Positions 40,625-47,430 of a stretch of DNA of 51,678 nt are shown piece after piece. Origin of the DNA: Candidatus Termititenax persephonae (GTDB lineage Bacteria; Margulisbacteria; Termititenacia; Termititenacales; Termititenacaceae). The DNA lies in assembly GCA_003864475.1 (NCBI GenBank), contig BGZO01000007.1, forward strand, positions 1 to 51,678, given 5' to 3'. Every line of letters starts with the position of its first letter. Position 1 is the stretch's first letter. The position numbers and the translations under genes are program-made. The notes beneath the pieces were generated by a model. That model saw only the letters and a list, made by a program, of their open reading frames with translations, was not told the origin of the DNA and ran no database searches.

Positions 40625-40782
40625 GCCAGATGGTGAGCGACTTTATCCGCAAGGAAGCGGAGAAAGACATGACGAAAAAGAAATTATCGGAACTTACGCT
40701 AGCGGATTGTTTGGCGGATAAGGCGGAGCGTCCGAGAAACTGGGAGATAAAAACAACTATTCAAAACGGGGGAAATGAATAG
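40621..40782 (+). CDS. Small protein after the endolysin
   Basis: A 53-residue soluble, charged protein (MSQMVSDFIRKEAEKDMTKK at the start). Its ATG overlaps the endolysin stop. It has no membrane helix or known motif. The overlap and same-strand position make it a plausible gene of the lysis module. Confidence 0.5.
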   Translation: MSQMVSDFIRKEAEKDMTKKKLSELTLADCLADKAERPRNWEIKTTIQNGGNE

Positions 40783-40855
40783 TTTTGTTATGGATTGTGA
40801 ATAATTGGCCGCGTGCCGTGGAACATTGATATAGGGTTTGTGTAATTTGCGTGAA

Positions 40856-40878
40856 ATAACATTATGCTATAATGTTAT
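40856..40878 (+). promoter_or_regulatory. 10-bp perfect palindromic operator over a -10 box
   Basis: ATAACATTAT and ATAATGTTAT flank GCT (40856-40878). The right arm contains TATAAT (40868-40873). The start codon of the next gene is at 40890. This is the layout of an autoregulated small operon, with the encoded protein or complex binding its own promoter. Confidence 0.65.
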
Positions 40879-40889
40879 AGGGGTTTACT

Positions 40890-41129
40890 ATGATAATCAA
40901 AAAAGATGCGCCCAAGGACAAAATGTTGTTAGAGTTTTCCAATGGCGACATTGAAAAGTTCAAAGATGTCATGGGAAAATACAACTTCAAGGATGAGCAG
41001 TCTTTGATAAGATTTGTTTTGAGTGTGCTGTTGGTTACAGAGGATAATGAAGTACAAATAAAAAAAGATGGTGTTTTTACGCCGGTGGTTCCCGCCAACC
41101 ACTCAATAAAAGGCGGCGAACATGTCTAA
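40890..41129 (+). CDS. Small possible DNA-binding/antitoxin-like protein
   Basis: A 79-residue protein starting at ATG shortly after a palindromic operator. The sequence has an N-terminal beta strand (KDKMLLEFSNGDIEKFKDVM), then helices (FKDEQSLIRFVLSVLL), a pattern compatible with a ribbon-helix-helix-like or small antitoxin protein. Its end overlaps the next gene by eight bases. Together they look like a two-gene addiction or immunity unit, by architecture only. Confidence 0.5.
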   Translation: MIIKKDAPKDKMLLEFSNGDIEKFKDVMGKYNFKDEQSLIRFVLSVLLVTEDNEVQIKKDGVFTPVVPANHSIKGGEHV

Positions 41130-41466
41130 AAACCCAAAGGGCGTCGATAATTTTGAGCCCCTCAAAGAAATACAATCTACACTTGATAAAATAGTCCACC
41201 CTGACCAATTTGCTAAAGTATTCTGTAACGCAGCTAGAACGCAATCAAGTATTAAAGATTGTTTGAGTGAAACCATAAGAGACACGCTATTGAAAGACAA
41301 AAAATTTGATAAATATTTTGAAGATGCCGCTAAAAAAGTTATTAAGGAAGACAGGTATTATTTTTGGGTTAATTTAAGCCGCGGGTTTGAAAAGATTTTC
41401 CTAGTTGTTCTTGGAGCGGTTATTACTTTCGTTTTTAATCTGTTTTCTAAAAAACTAGGCGTTTAG
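41122..41466 (+). CDS. Small membrane-anchored partner protein
   Basis: A 114-residue protein. Residues 1-80 are soluble and helical with Lys/Asp. A C-terminal hydrophobic helix (about 91-107, IFLVVLGAVITFVFNLF) with a basic tail anchors it. It overlaps the upstream gene by eight bases, so the two are translated together. It could be a membrane-acting toxin or an exclusion protein; nothing identifies it. Confidence 0.55.
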   Translation: MSKNPKGVDNFEPLKEIQSTLDKIVHPDQFAKVFCNAARTQSSIKDCLSETIRDTLLKDKKFDKYFEDAAKKVIKEDRYYFWVNLSRGFEKIFLVVLGAVITFVFNLFSKKLGV

Positions 41467-41538
41467 TTAATCAAGTTCTATATTTTCTAATAACAATCTC
41501 ACAAACCCTATTCAGTGAAAAAAATATAGGAGCAACTT

Positions 41539-41925
41539 ATGAGCATCTGGGCTTGCCCAAAGTGCAAAGTATTAACAAACACTCCCGTGTGCCAGAAGTG
41601 CGGGAGCGCGACGGAGCGTGTCGAGCAGCAAATATCCAGCGCGGATATAAGCAATTATACGCCCGTGTCGATAACGTACACCGAGCCGCCAAAGCCAGAG
41701 AATACGCAGGAGAAACCGCAAATGCTAAAAAAATACATCGCCGAAAGCCTTGACGAGATGACACCCAATAAGGTTGTTGGCTACATCATTGCCTTGTGTG
41801 GTGTTGTCGGATTTTTCATGCGGTTGGATTCCAGTATAGCGCAGATTTGTATACTTGGCGGCCTTGCGCTGTGCGGCATATCGGACAAAATAGATGCGGA
41901 TTATTACGGCAAAAAGGAGCAATGA
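41539..41925 (+). CDS. Zinc-ribbon membrane protein
   Basis: A 128-residue protein with an N-terminal zinc ribbon (WACPKCKVLTNTPVCQKCG, two CxxC pairs in residues 5-22), a Pro/Glu linker, and a membrane segment near 81-98 (VVGYIIALCGVVGFFMRL) plus a second hydrophobic stretch (about 102-115). It overlaps the next gene at TGATG. It lies between the endolysin and the overlapping small genes, so it may belong to the lysis or cargo group. Confidence 0.6.
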   Translation: MSIWACPKCKVLTNTPVCQKCGSATERVEQQISSADISNYTPVSITYTEPPKPENTQEKPQMLKKYIAESLDEMTPNKVVGYIIALCGVVGFFMRLDSSIAQICILGGLALCGISDKIDADYYGKKEQ

Positions 41926-42152
41926 TGTGGCAGATAATTATTTTAGTAATCCTTGGCGTTGCTGTATTTGTTTACATCAAATGCCGGAAAGGAAGCAAGC
42001 AGCATGATGCGGCAAAAAAGATTATTAGCGAGTTTAATTCTATGTCTGACGCTTCTAAATGGGAACTTGCTCGCGGCCTCGACAGCAGGATTAACGACGG
42101 CGGACGCTACAGAGGGGACACCGCCCAAAAGCCTGATCGAGATGCAACTTGA
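41922..42152 (+). CDS. Inner-membrane spanin-like protein (i-spanin candidate)
   Basis: A 76-residue protein with one N-terminal transmembrane helix (about 4-19, QIIILVILGVAVFVYI) and a charged helical tail. A second gene begins inside it at 42004 in another frame. An N-terminal membrane helix plus a nested partner with a signal peptide is the classic arrangement of phage Rz/Rz1 spanins. The tail is shorter than usual for Rz, so the assignment is tentative. Confidence 0.5.
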   Translation: MMWQIIILVILGVAVFVYIKCRKGSKQHDAAKKIISEFNSMSDASKWELARGLDSRINDGGRYRGDTAQKPDRDAT

Positions 42153-42294
42153 CGCTTATGCGGCGAAAGTAAGGTATGAGACGTTAGAGGAGATACAGGC
42201 GGACCGGATAAAGGATAAAGAAGCGCAAATACAGCGGCAATGGTGGCTGAATATTGCGCTAATTATTGCGCTGGGTTATGCGGCTGGAAAATAA
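42004..42294 (+). CDS. Nested signal-peptide protein with C-terminal helix (spanin-like)
   Basis: A 96-residue protein starting at ATGATG within the preceding gene, in a different frame. It has a signal peptide (MMRQKRLLASLILCLTLL, possible cleavage after NLLAA), a charged helical middle (about 45-77), and a C-terminal hydrophobic helix (WWLNIALIIALGYAAG). That layout resembles a unimolecular spanin, except that no proper lipobox is seen. Overlap of 149 bases with 41922-42152. Confidence 0.5.
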   Translation: MMRQKRLLASLILCLTLLNGNLLAASTAGLTTADATEGTPPKSLIEMQLDAYAAKVRYETLEEIQADRIKDKEAQIQRQWWLNIALIIALGYAAGK

Positions 42295-42310
42295 ATAAAG
42301 GAGTTTAATC

Positions 42311-42677
42311 ATGGCAGAAATAAGAAAGGCAAGATTATCTATATTTACAATGCAGGAGTGGCTTAATCCAACAGGCGCGGCATACAATCTTGATGGATGT
42401 TGGTGATAACGGCATTTACGGCGTGGCTATCGGTATTGATCCTGCTGATAATAACAGAATAGATATTCGCGTCAGTAACGGAGCGCAAAAATTCCGTGAA
42501 TTAAAATCAATGGCTCTTACGCTGGAAAATTTAGCCCCGTTATTAAATGGCGTATATCAGCGTGAACTTGTGGCCGGAAATAATATCACTAAAACAGAAC
42601 AAATACTAGTACAAACGGCAAACGAGGTTGGCCTATACGAGGATTTTGTAGTACAACTAATATCAACACATCAATAA
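42311..42677 (+). pseudogene. Frameshifted small phage gene
   Basis: An ATG at 42311 after AAAGGAG opens MAEIRKARLSIFTMQEWLNP and runs to a stop near 42406. The frame starting near 42390 continues as MDVGDNGIYGVAIGIDPADN to 42677 and lacks its own RBS. The two fit head to tail with a single-base shift near 42388, giving one protein of about 121 residues. Either a one-base indel has broken the gene or the shift is programmed. The domain is not recognised. Confidence 0.5.
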
Positions 42678-42740
42678 TAATCAGTAATATTTGCTAAAAT
42701 ATCCCGCATGGTATAGTATATCGACAGGGAGATAACCATA

Positions 42741-42908
42741 ATGCTTATATGCCCATACTGCAAGCACAAAATCAACAAAGCCGATATAGCCGCTTACCTT
42801 GGATCAATAACTAGCAAGCGCAAATCAAAAGCTAGCCGCGCAAACGGCAAACTTGGCGGTAGGCCAAAAGGCGCAAAAGATAAAGCCCCGCGTTTTCGCG
42901 GCAAATAA
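42741..42908 (+). CDS. Small zinc-finger, basic protein
   Basis: A 55-residue protein: an N-terminal CPYC pair with a following CKHK (zinc-binding-like), then a basic tail with GKLGGRPKGAKDK, an AT-hook-like GRPK core. It is preceded by AGGGAG and by a TTTGCT-16-TATAGT promoter (42697-42724). Likely a small DNA-binding protein of the element. Confidence 0.55.
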   Translation: MLICPYCKHKINKADIAAYLGSITSKRKSKASRANGKLGGRPKGAKDKAPRFRGK

Positions 42909-42970
42909 TTTTAATTTTATTTTCTAATTTTTTTTTGCAAAAAACCTAAGAGCATTTCGGCAAACTTTTC

Positions 42971-43066
42971 TATAATTTACCTACAATGACCCTGGTCATC
43001 TTTACACCCCTTCCCAGGAGTGCTACAATCATTATGCCTATAATGACTGGCACTCCTATTTTTTTT
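42971..43066 (+). ncRNA. Candidate small RNA with compound terminator
   Basis: A TATAAT at 42971-42976 is followed by about 90 bases with no reading frame. They end in a stem AGGAGTGC (43016-43023)/GCACTCCT (43050-43057), which encloses an inner stem TCATTAT/ATAATGA, and then a run of T (43059-43066). This is a strong rho-independent terminator. It may simply terminate the 42741 gene, but the distance and the -10 box allow a short RNA. Confidence 0.35.
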
Positions 43067-43095
43067 AAAAGCCGCTGCTACTAACAGCGGCTTTT
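43067..43095. terminator. Second terminator hairpin, bidirectional form
   Basis: AAAAGCCGCTG (43067-43077) and CAGCGGCTTTT (43085-43095) are exact complements with A and T tails on both sides, so it can terminate transcription from either direction. It directly follows the first terminator. Confidence 0.8.
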
Positions 43096-43347
43096 ACATA
43101 TCACAATATAAGACTTTCAATTTAATCACCTACCTTTCTGCCAGTTAAAACAGAAATTGTCCCAAAAATAAAATTTAGAAAAGCCGGTACTGATAAAATT
43201 TGTGTTGAAATTGTTTGACATCTACACACAACCTTTCGTCGCGAGGCATTAGTCGGTGTAGGTGAAGATATTATATACAGTTAGCACCACAAATTTAACT
43301 TTTTAAAGCATATTATAGTGAACCAAATATAAAAACTTGATAACATA
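43096..43347. other. Intergenic region upstream of the recombinase module
   Basis: No gene seen. It holds a long stem-loop candidate (CATCTACAC near 43222 with GTGTAGGTG near 43257) and a 12-base motif AGACTTTCAATT at 43111 shared with 28042. Confidence 0.4.
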
Positions 43348-43376
43348 TTGACAAATCAAGTTTGTAGTGATAAAAT
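43348..43376 (+). promoter_or_regulatory. Strong consensus promoter of the recombinase operon
   Basis: TTGACA (43348-43353), a 17-base spacer, TAAAAT (43371-43376). The ATG of the small DNA-binding protein is at 43384, about where the transcript should begin, so this mRNA is probably leaderless. No Shine-Dalgarno sequence is present. Confidence 0.7.
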
Positions 43377-43383
43377 TCTCATC

Positions 43384-43542
43384 ATGAAAGCTTGGGGTGG
43401 AAAACGTAGGGGCGCAGGCCGAAAGAGGATAGACAGGGAATTACAAATTCCGAGGTCTATAGCGTTGAGCAACTTTTTATGGGGCAAGTTTAATAAACTC
43501 GGCGGTGTGGTATGGTTAAGAGAGTTTTTGAGAAAACAATAA
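43384..43542 (+). CDS. Small basic protein with GGKRRGAGRK motif
   Basis: A 52-residue basic protein. The N-terminal WGGKRRGAGRKRI is a common motif of small phage and plasmid DNA-binding proteins. The rest (IALSNFLWGKFNKLGGVVWLREFL) could form a helix pair. It sits 18 bases before the recombinase genes under the same promoter, which suggests a directionality factor or repressor. Confidence 0.6.
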   Translation: MKAWGGKRRGAGRKRIDRELQIPRSIALSNFLWGKFNKLGGVVWLREFLRKQ

Positions 43543-43560
43543 AAAAAGAGGTTATGGGTT

Positions 43561-44355
43561 ATGAACGAATTAGAATTATTTGCTGCTTATATGTCCGGCA
43601 AGGGCTGGAAAGAAATAACAAAATATACTTATAAAATTATCATCAAAAATTTCATATCAAATAATCCTGACTATCGATATTTTGACAGCACAAAAGCCAG
43701 AAATTTAGTAAATGCCATACGGCAGACAAAGACACGTAAGACCACAAGGCAAATGGTAATTGTGTTCAAATACTTTTATCACTGTTTAGGACTTGATCCG
43801 CAAATATGGAATATCCGCATTGTGCCGGAGCGAAAAATACCAAAGCATTTATCACAAGAAAAAATCAACTGTATATTAGACAACATACAGGGTGAAGACA
43901 TTTACACAATAAGAGACAAGGCGATATATGAACTTATATATGCTGCAGGATTGAGAACTTCCGAAGTGCGAGACGTAACCATATCCGATATAAATTCAAA
44001 AGAAATGTACATAAAGATCGGCAAGAAACGCGCTTATTTTGGCAATAGGGCAAAAGAAGCAATAATAAAATATCTCAATATTAGAGAACAATTTAACCCT
44101 GTTAGCGAGCAATTATTTTTAAATGTACATGGCAAACCTATAAGCCGCCAAAAAATACTTTCAAGATTAAAAAAATATTCAGGCTCAAGCCCATTGGAGT
44201 TGCGAAATTCTCTAGCCGTGCATCTTTTTGATAATGGCGCGGATGCAAAATCGGTGCAAAAAATAATGCGCTATCGCAGAACTAATCATATAAATCGTTA
44301 TGTAGAATTAAGCAAGCCATTCAAAGACAAAATGTTAGGTTATGCGAGCCTGTAA
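43561..44355 (+). CDS. Tyrosine recombinase, full length but with altered active site
   Basis: A 264-residue XerC/D-type protein: SAM-like core-binding domain (about 1-85) and catalytic domain (90-264). Arg I is present in AGLRTSEV. The box II region reads SPLELRNSLAVHL, where the family has HxLRHSxAxHL, so the first His is replaced by Leu and the second by Asn. The third position (GH) reads RY. The nucleophile Tyr is present in NRYVEL. Loss of both His residues predicts weak or no catalysis alone. It overlaps a second recombinase by 14 bases. Confidence 0.85.
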   Translation: MNELELFAAYMSGKGWKEITKYTYKIIIKNFISNNPDYRYFDSTKARNLVNAIRQTKTRKTTRQMVIVFKYFYHCLGLDPQIWNIRIVPERKIPKHLSQEKINCILDNIQGEDIYTIRDKAIYELIYAAGLRTSEVRDVTISDINSKEMYIKIGKKRAYFGNRAKEAIIKYLNIREQFNPVSEQLFLNVHGKPISRQKILSRLKKYSGSSPLELRNSLAVHLFDNGADAKSVQKIMRYRRTNHINRYVELSKPFKDKMLGYASL

Positions 44356-44800
44356 ACATGAAGAAATAGAAAAAATTTTTAGAGATAGAGACGTGCCATC
44401 GGAAACGTTATACTATCTGGCTTTGTGTTATTACTCTGCTCTACGTGTATCTGAAGCATTAAATTATAACGGATCAGAGATAATAACCGGAAAAGGTGGC
44501 CATGAAAGATATGTTTATTTTAGTGAAAAAGCAGAAAAATATGGCGCAATTAAAAAACAGAAATTAACCAGATATGCTTTATGCAATAGATTATACCGAG
44601 TATCAAAGCGTATTCTCGGCTATAGAATTTCTCCGCATGATCTACGTCGTTCAAGAGCGACAACTCTTTACAAAAAAACTCAAGACATATTAAGCGTGCA
44701 AGCATTATTGGGGCATAAGGATACCGTTACGACCTTTCAATACATTGTTTATTCGGATAATGATGTAGAAAAAACGTACCGGATTTGTTTCAAGAGATAA
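44342..44800 (+). CDS. Tyrosine recombinase, catalytic domain only
   Basis: A 152-residue protein consisting of just the catalytic domain: SALRVSEAL (Arg I), SPHDLRRSRATTLY (HxxR), LLGHKDTVTTFQYI (GH and the nucleophile Tyr). All key residues are intact, but the N-terminal core-binding domain is missing. Its start overlaps the end of the preceding, catalytically altered full-length recombinase, so they are made together. The two may form a mixed complex in which one supplies DNA grip and the other catalysis; this is inference. Confidence 0.85.
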   Translation: MRACKHEEIEKIFRDRDVPSETLYYLALCYYSALRVSEALNYNGSEIITGKGGHERYVYFSEKAEKYGAIKKQKLTRYALCNRLYRVSKRILGYRISPHDLRRSRATTLYKKTQDILSVQALLGHKDTVTTFQYIVYSDNDVEKTYRICFKR

Positions 44801-44815
44801 TTCTTAATTTCACGT

Positions 44816-44838
44816 GAAGCCTTATTTTATATGGCTTC
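44816..44838 (+). terminator. Weak hairpin after the recombinase genes
   Basis: GAAGCC (44816-44821) pairs with GGCTTC (44833-44838); the loop is AT-rich and no T run follows. Possible transcript end. Confidence 0.35.
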
Positions 44839-44860
44839 CAGCGGTATTATAAATCACAAA

Positions 44861-44898
44861 AAAATAACACTTGACAAATGTTTATAATGTGTTATTTT
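44861..44898. other. 10-bp inverted repeat at the right end of the island
   Basis: AAAATAACAC (44861-44870) and GTGTTATTTT (44889-44898) are perfect complements around an 18-base AT-rich centre that contains TTGACA. It lies between the recombinase genes and convergent hydE, where an attachment site or bidirectional terminator would be expected. I found no matching copy near the left end. Confidence 0.4.
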
Positions 44899-44958
44899 AG
44901 ATGCGGAATTTTTGAGAAACACTATCGACCACTCTGACACCTCTCCGTGGAGCGCAAA

Positions 44959-45963
44959 TTATATCACAACTTTTTTCAGCGAATCTCCGCGGCTAAAATC
45001 CACATAACGGTCGATACTTTCTACCAATGATTCCATGCACAGCGCGCATTGGCCGGTTGGCTCGCTGATACAGCGTTTGCCCGGATAAATTTCGTAATTT
45101 TTTTTGTAAGGCTGCGGCGTGAAATTGGGCATAAGCACATTAGCGCCGGCTTGCAGTCCGTCCAGCCGGTAATCTTTGTCCAAACTGCCCAGCGCGGTTG
45201 TGGCCGGCAAATGCGCATTTTGGGTCAGTATCCGCGTCAAAGCGACACAACGCAAAGTCAGGTCTACGCTGCCGCGCGGCAGGTCTTTTAATTCCGTGGC
45301 CTGATGCGGTATGAGCGGCCCGATACCGATCATGTCGAAATCTCTGGAGGCAAAAAATAAAATATCTCCGGCCAGTATTTCCGGCGTCTGGTAGGGCAGG
45401 CCGACAATAATGCCGGAGCCGGTTTGATAGCCGAGTTCTTGCAGATCGCTAAGACAGCGCAGGCGATTGGCGAAACTCATCTTCGGGTGCAGCCGTTCGT
45501 ATAGCGCCGCGTCAGTGGTTTCGATTTTTAGCAAATATCTGTCCGCGCCGGCATCGTGCCAGAGTTTGTAGGTGTCCCGTGTTTTTTCGCCGACGGAGAG
45601 CGTGATCGACAAAGCGTATTTTGTTTTGAGCGCGCGGATTATTTCCGCCAGCCATTCCGGATCAAGCTCCGGGTCTTCGCCGGACTGCAGCACTATAGTC
45701 TGTATACCGCTGGAGCGGATCAGTCCGGCGGCCTGTATTATTTCCGCTTGGGTCATGCGATAGCGCGGCGTGTTTTTATTCTGCTTGTTAAGTCCGCAAT
45801 AAGCGCAGCTGCCCTGGCAATAACTGCTAAACTCTACAATGCCGCGCAGCAGCACGCCGTCGCCGCAGTATTTCCGGCGCGCCGCGTCCGCGCGCGCGAA
45901 AAGCTCCTGTATTTTTAGCCGGTCGTCTGTTTTTAAATATTCTAAAATTTCTGCTTTATTCAT
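44959..45963 (-). CDS. hydE: [FeFe] hydrogenase maturase HydE
   Basis: A 334-residue radical SAM protein. The cluster motif CxxxCxxC is seen as CQGSCAYCG near residue 49, after LLRGIVEFSSYC, with the HydE/BioB-like NKNTPRYRMTQAEI and LQSGEDPELD segments. HydE acts with HydF and HydG to assemble the H-cluster diiron subsite. HydF and HydG are not in the window. The start overlaps the stop of the pseudouridine synthase (ATGA), so the two are co-transcribed. It is near the hydrogenase structural genes it serves, but on the opposite strand. Confidence 0.92.
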   Translation of the reverse strand: MNKAEILEYLKTDDRLKIQELFARADAARRKYCGDGVLLRGIVEFSSYCQGSCAYCGLNKQNKNTPRYRMTQAEIIQAAGLIRSSGIQTIVLQSGEDPELDPEWLAEIIRALKTKYALSITLSVGEKTRDTYKLWHDAGADRYLLKIETTDAALYERLHPKMSFANRLRCLSDLQELGYQTGSGIIVGLPYQTPEILAGDILFFASRDFDMIGIGPLIPHQATELKDLPRGSVDLTLRCVALTRILTQNAHLPATTALGSLDKDYRLDGLQAGANVLMPNFTPQPYKKNYEIYPGKRCISEPTGQCALCMESLVESIDRYVDFSRGDSLKKVVI

Positions 45964-46835
45964 AATTTCAAAGCCCGTAAAGTATTTTGAAAATCCGGCG
46001 GCTCCGGAGCGGCGGCCTGCAAGATTTTGCCGCTGAAAGGATTGATAAAACGAACTGCTGCGGCATGCAGCATTTGACGCGGCGCTTGGCGGTAAACGGC
46101 ATTTTTTAGCGCTGCGGTTTGATAAATATTTTCGCCGAGCAGCGGAAAACCGGCCTGTGCCAGATGCGCGCGGATTTGATGTTTGCGGCCGGTGATGATT
46201 TGCGCTTCAAAATAACTGGCCAGCGCGTTAGTTTTGAGCACGCGTATTCTGGTTTCGGCGGACTGGCCGTCGATTGGCTGGTTGAGCGTAAATTTGGCGG
46301 AAAATTTTCTCAATAAATCGCCCTGCGCGATTCCGCGGTAATATTTCTCCACGCCAAATTTTTGAAAAACTTTGACGATTTCCGCAAACGCCGCTGCATT
46401 TTTGGCAAAAATAACCACGCCGCTGGTGTCTCTGTCGAGACGGTGCGCCGCGCGAATTTGCGGATTTTTTAAATCTTTTTGCAGGAGATTTTCCAGAGAA
46501 TTTGCCTGCGCGTTGACCAGCAGTCCAGCCGGTTTGTTTACTATTATATATTCGCTGTCTTCCGCGGCGACAACATAACGAACGCTTCGATTTCCACCGG
46601 CTGTTCTGCTTAACTGGCGCTGAGCAGCGTGGACATTGAGCGAAGCCGAAATGTCCGCTGTTGTTTCCACCGCATCGCCGGGTTTCAATTTGTATCCCGC
46701 GATCCAGACGCGCTGCTGATTGACAAAAACTTTTTTGGCGTCAAGCAATTTTTTGGCCTGCGTCGCGGAGATGCCCAAACTCTGCGCCAAAAAATCTTTG
46801 AGCAGACCGGCGCGTTTGACTGTAAATCTTGGCAT
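45960..46835 (-). CDS. RluA-family pseudouridine synthase with S4 domain
   Basis: A 291-residue RNA-modifying enzyme. An N-terminal S4-like RNA-binding segment (about 10-60, GISATQAKKLLDAKKVFVN) is followed by the RluA catalytic core with AAHRLDRDTSGVVIFA (catalytic Asp) and later ITGRKHQIRAHLA. It isomerises uridine in rRNA or tRNA; the exact site cannot be told. It is divergent from the hydCBA operon. Confidence 0.92.
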   Translation of the reverse strand: MPRFTVKRAGLLKDFLAQSLGISATQAKKLLDAKKVFVNQQRVWIAGYKLKPGDAVETTADISASLNVHAAQRQLSRTAGGNRSVRYVVAAEDSEYIIVNKPAGLLVNAQANSLENLLQKDLKNPQIRAAHRLDRDTSGVVIFAKNAAAFAEIVKVFQKFGVEKYYRGIAQGDLLRKFSAKFTLNQPIDGQSAETRIRVLKTNALASYFEAQIITGRKHQIRAHLAQAGFPLLGENIYQTAALKNAVYRQAPRQMLHAAAVRFINPFSGKILQAAAPEPPDFQNTLRALKL

Positions 46836-46874
46836 GGCCTGGATTATACCACTGCTGAATTTGCGGCGCGCTGA

Positions 46875-46903
46875 TTGTCATTTTAGAGGAAATATACTAT
46901 ATT
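46875..46903 (+). promoter_or_regulatory. Sigma-70-type promoter of the hydrogenase operon
   Basis: TTGTCA (46875-46880), a 17-base spacer, TATATT (46898-46903). The GTG start of hydC is 43 bases downstream, after a GGAGG at 46930. Confidence 0.65.
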
Positions 46904-46945
46904 ACCAAAACTTAATTGTCCGCAAATCCGGAGGTAATTACAAAA

Positions 46946-47419
46946 GTGTCCAGTGAACTGCAGTTGTCCAAAGACCTGCAAGATTTTATCAAAACATGGA
47001 AAGACAAACCCGGCAATCTCATTATGATCCTGCACCGCGTCCAGCAGGAGTACAAGTATGTGCCGCGTGAAGTGGCTCTCTATCTGTCCAAAGAATTAAA
47101 TGTGCCGCTGGCCAAAATTTACGGCGTAGTAACGTTCTATCATTTTTTTAAACTCAAAAAACCCGGCCGGCACAATATTCAGGTCTGCATCGGCACGGCC
47201 TGCTATCTCAAAGGCGGCGGCGACCTGCTGCTAGAGTTGGAAAATCTGCTCGGCGTGGGCGTGGGCGGTGTGACCGGCGACGGCCTCTTCTCTATCGAAG
47301 GCGTGCGCTGTGTGGGCTGCTGCGGTCTGGCGCCGGTCGCGGTCATTGACGGCGAGGTTTTCGGCAAACTCAAAAAAGACAAACTGCCGGAAATCATTGC
47401 CAAATTTAAAGACAAATAA
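46946..47419 (+). CDS. hydC: NADH dehydrogenase NuoE-like subunit (HydC)
   Basis: A 157-residue thioredoxin-like [2Fe-2S] ferredoxin subunit. The cluster cysteines are in CIGTACYLKG and CVGCCG, with the GVVTFYHFF signature in between. I use the GTG at 46946, which follows CGGAGG, in preference to the TTG at 46916. With the next two genes it forms the soluble trimeric [FeFe] hydrogenase, where it passes electrons between NADH and ferredoxin sites. Eleven bases separate it from the next gene. Confidence 0.92.
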   Translation: MSSELQLSKDLQDFIKTWKDKPGNLIMILHRVQQEYKYVPREVALYLSKELNVPLAKIYGVVTFYHFFKLKKPGRHNIQVCIGTACYLKGGGDLLLELENLLGVGVGGVTGDGLFSIEGVRCVGCCGLAPVAVIDGEVFGKLKKDKLPEIIAKFKDK

Positions 47420-47430
47420 CGGAGCGCAAA

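Noticed and set aside
44861-44938. Attachment site direct repeats for the island
   Set aside because: I looked for a stretch near 44860-44940 repeated near the left end (about 23550-23900) and saw no convincing direct repeat; boundaries stay open.
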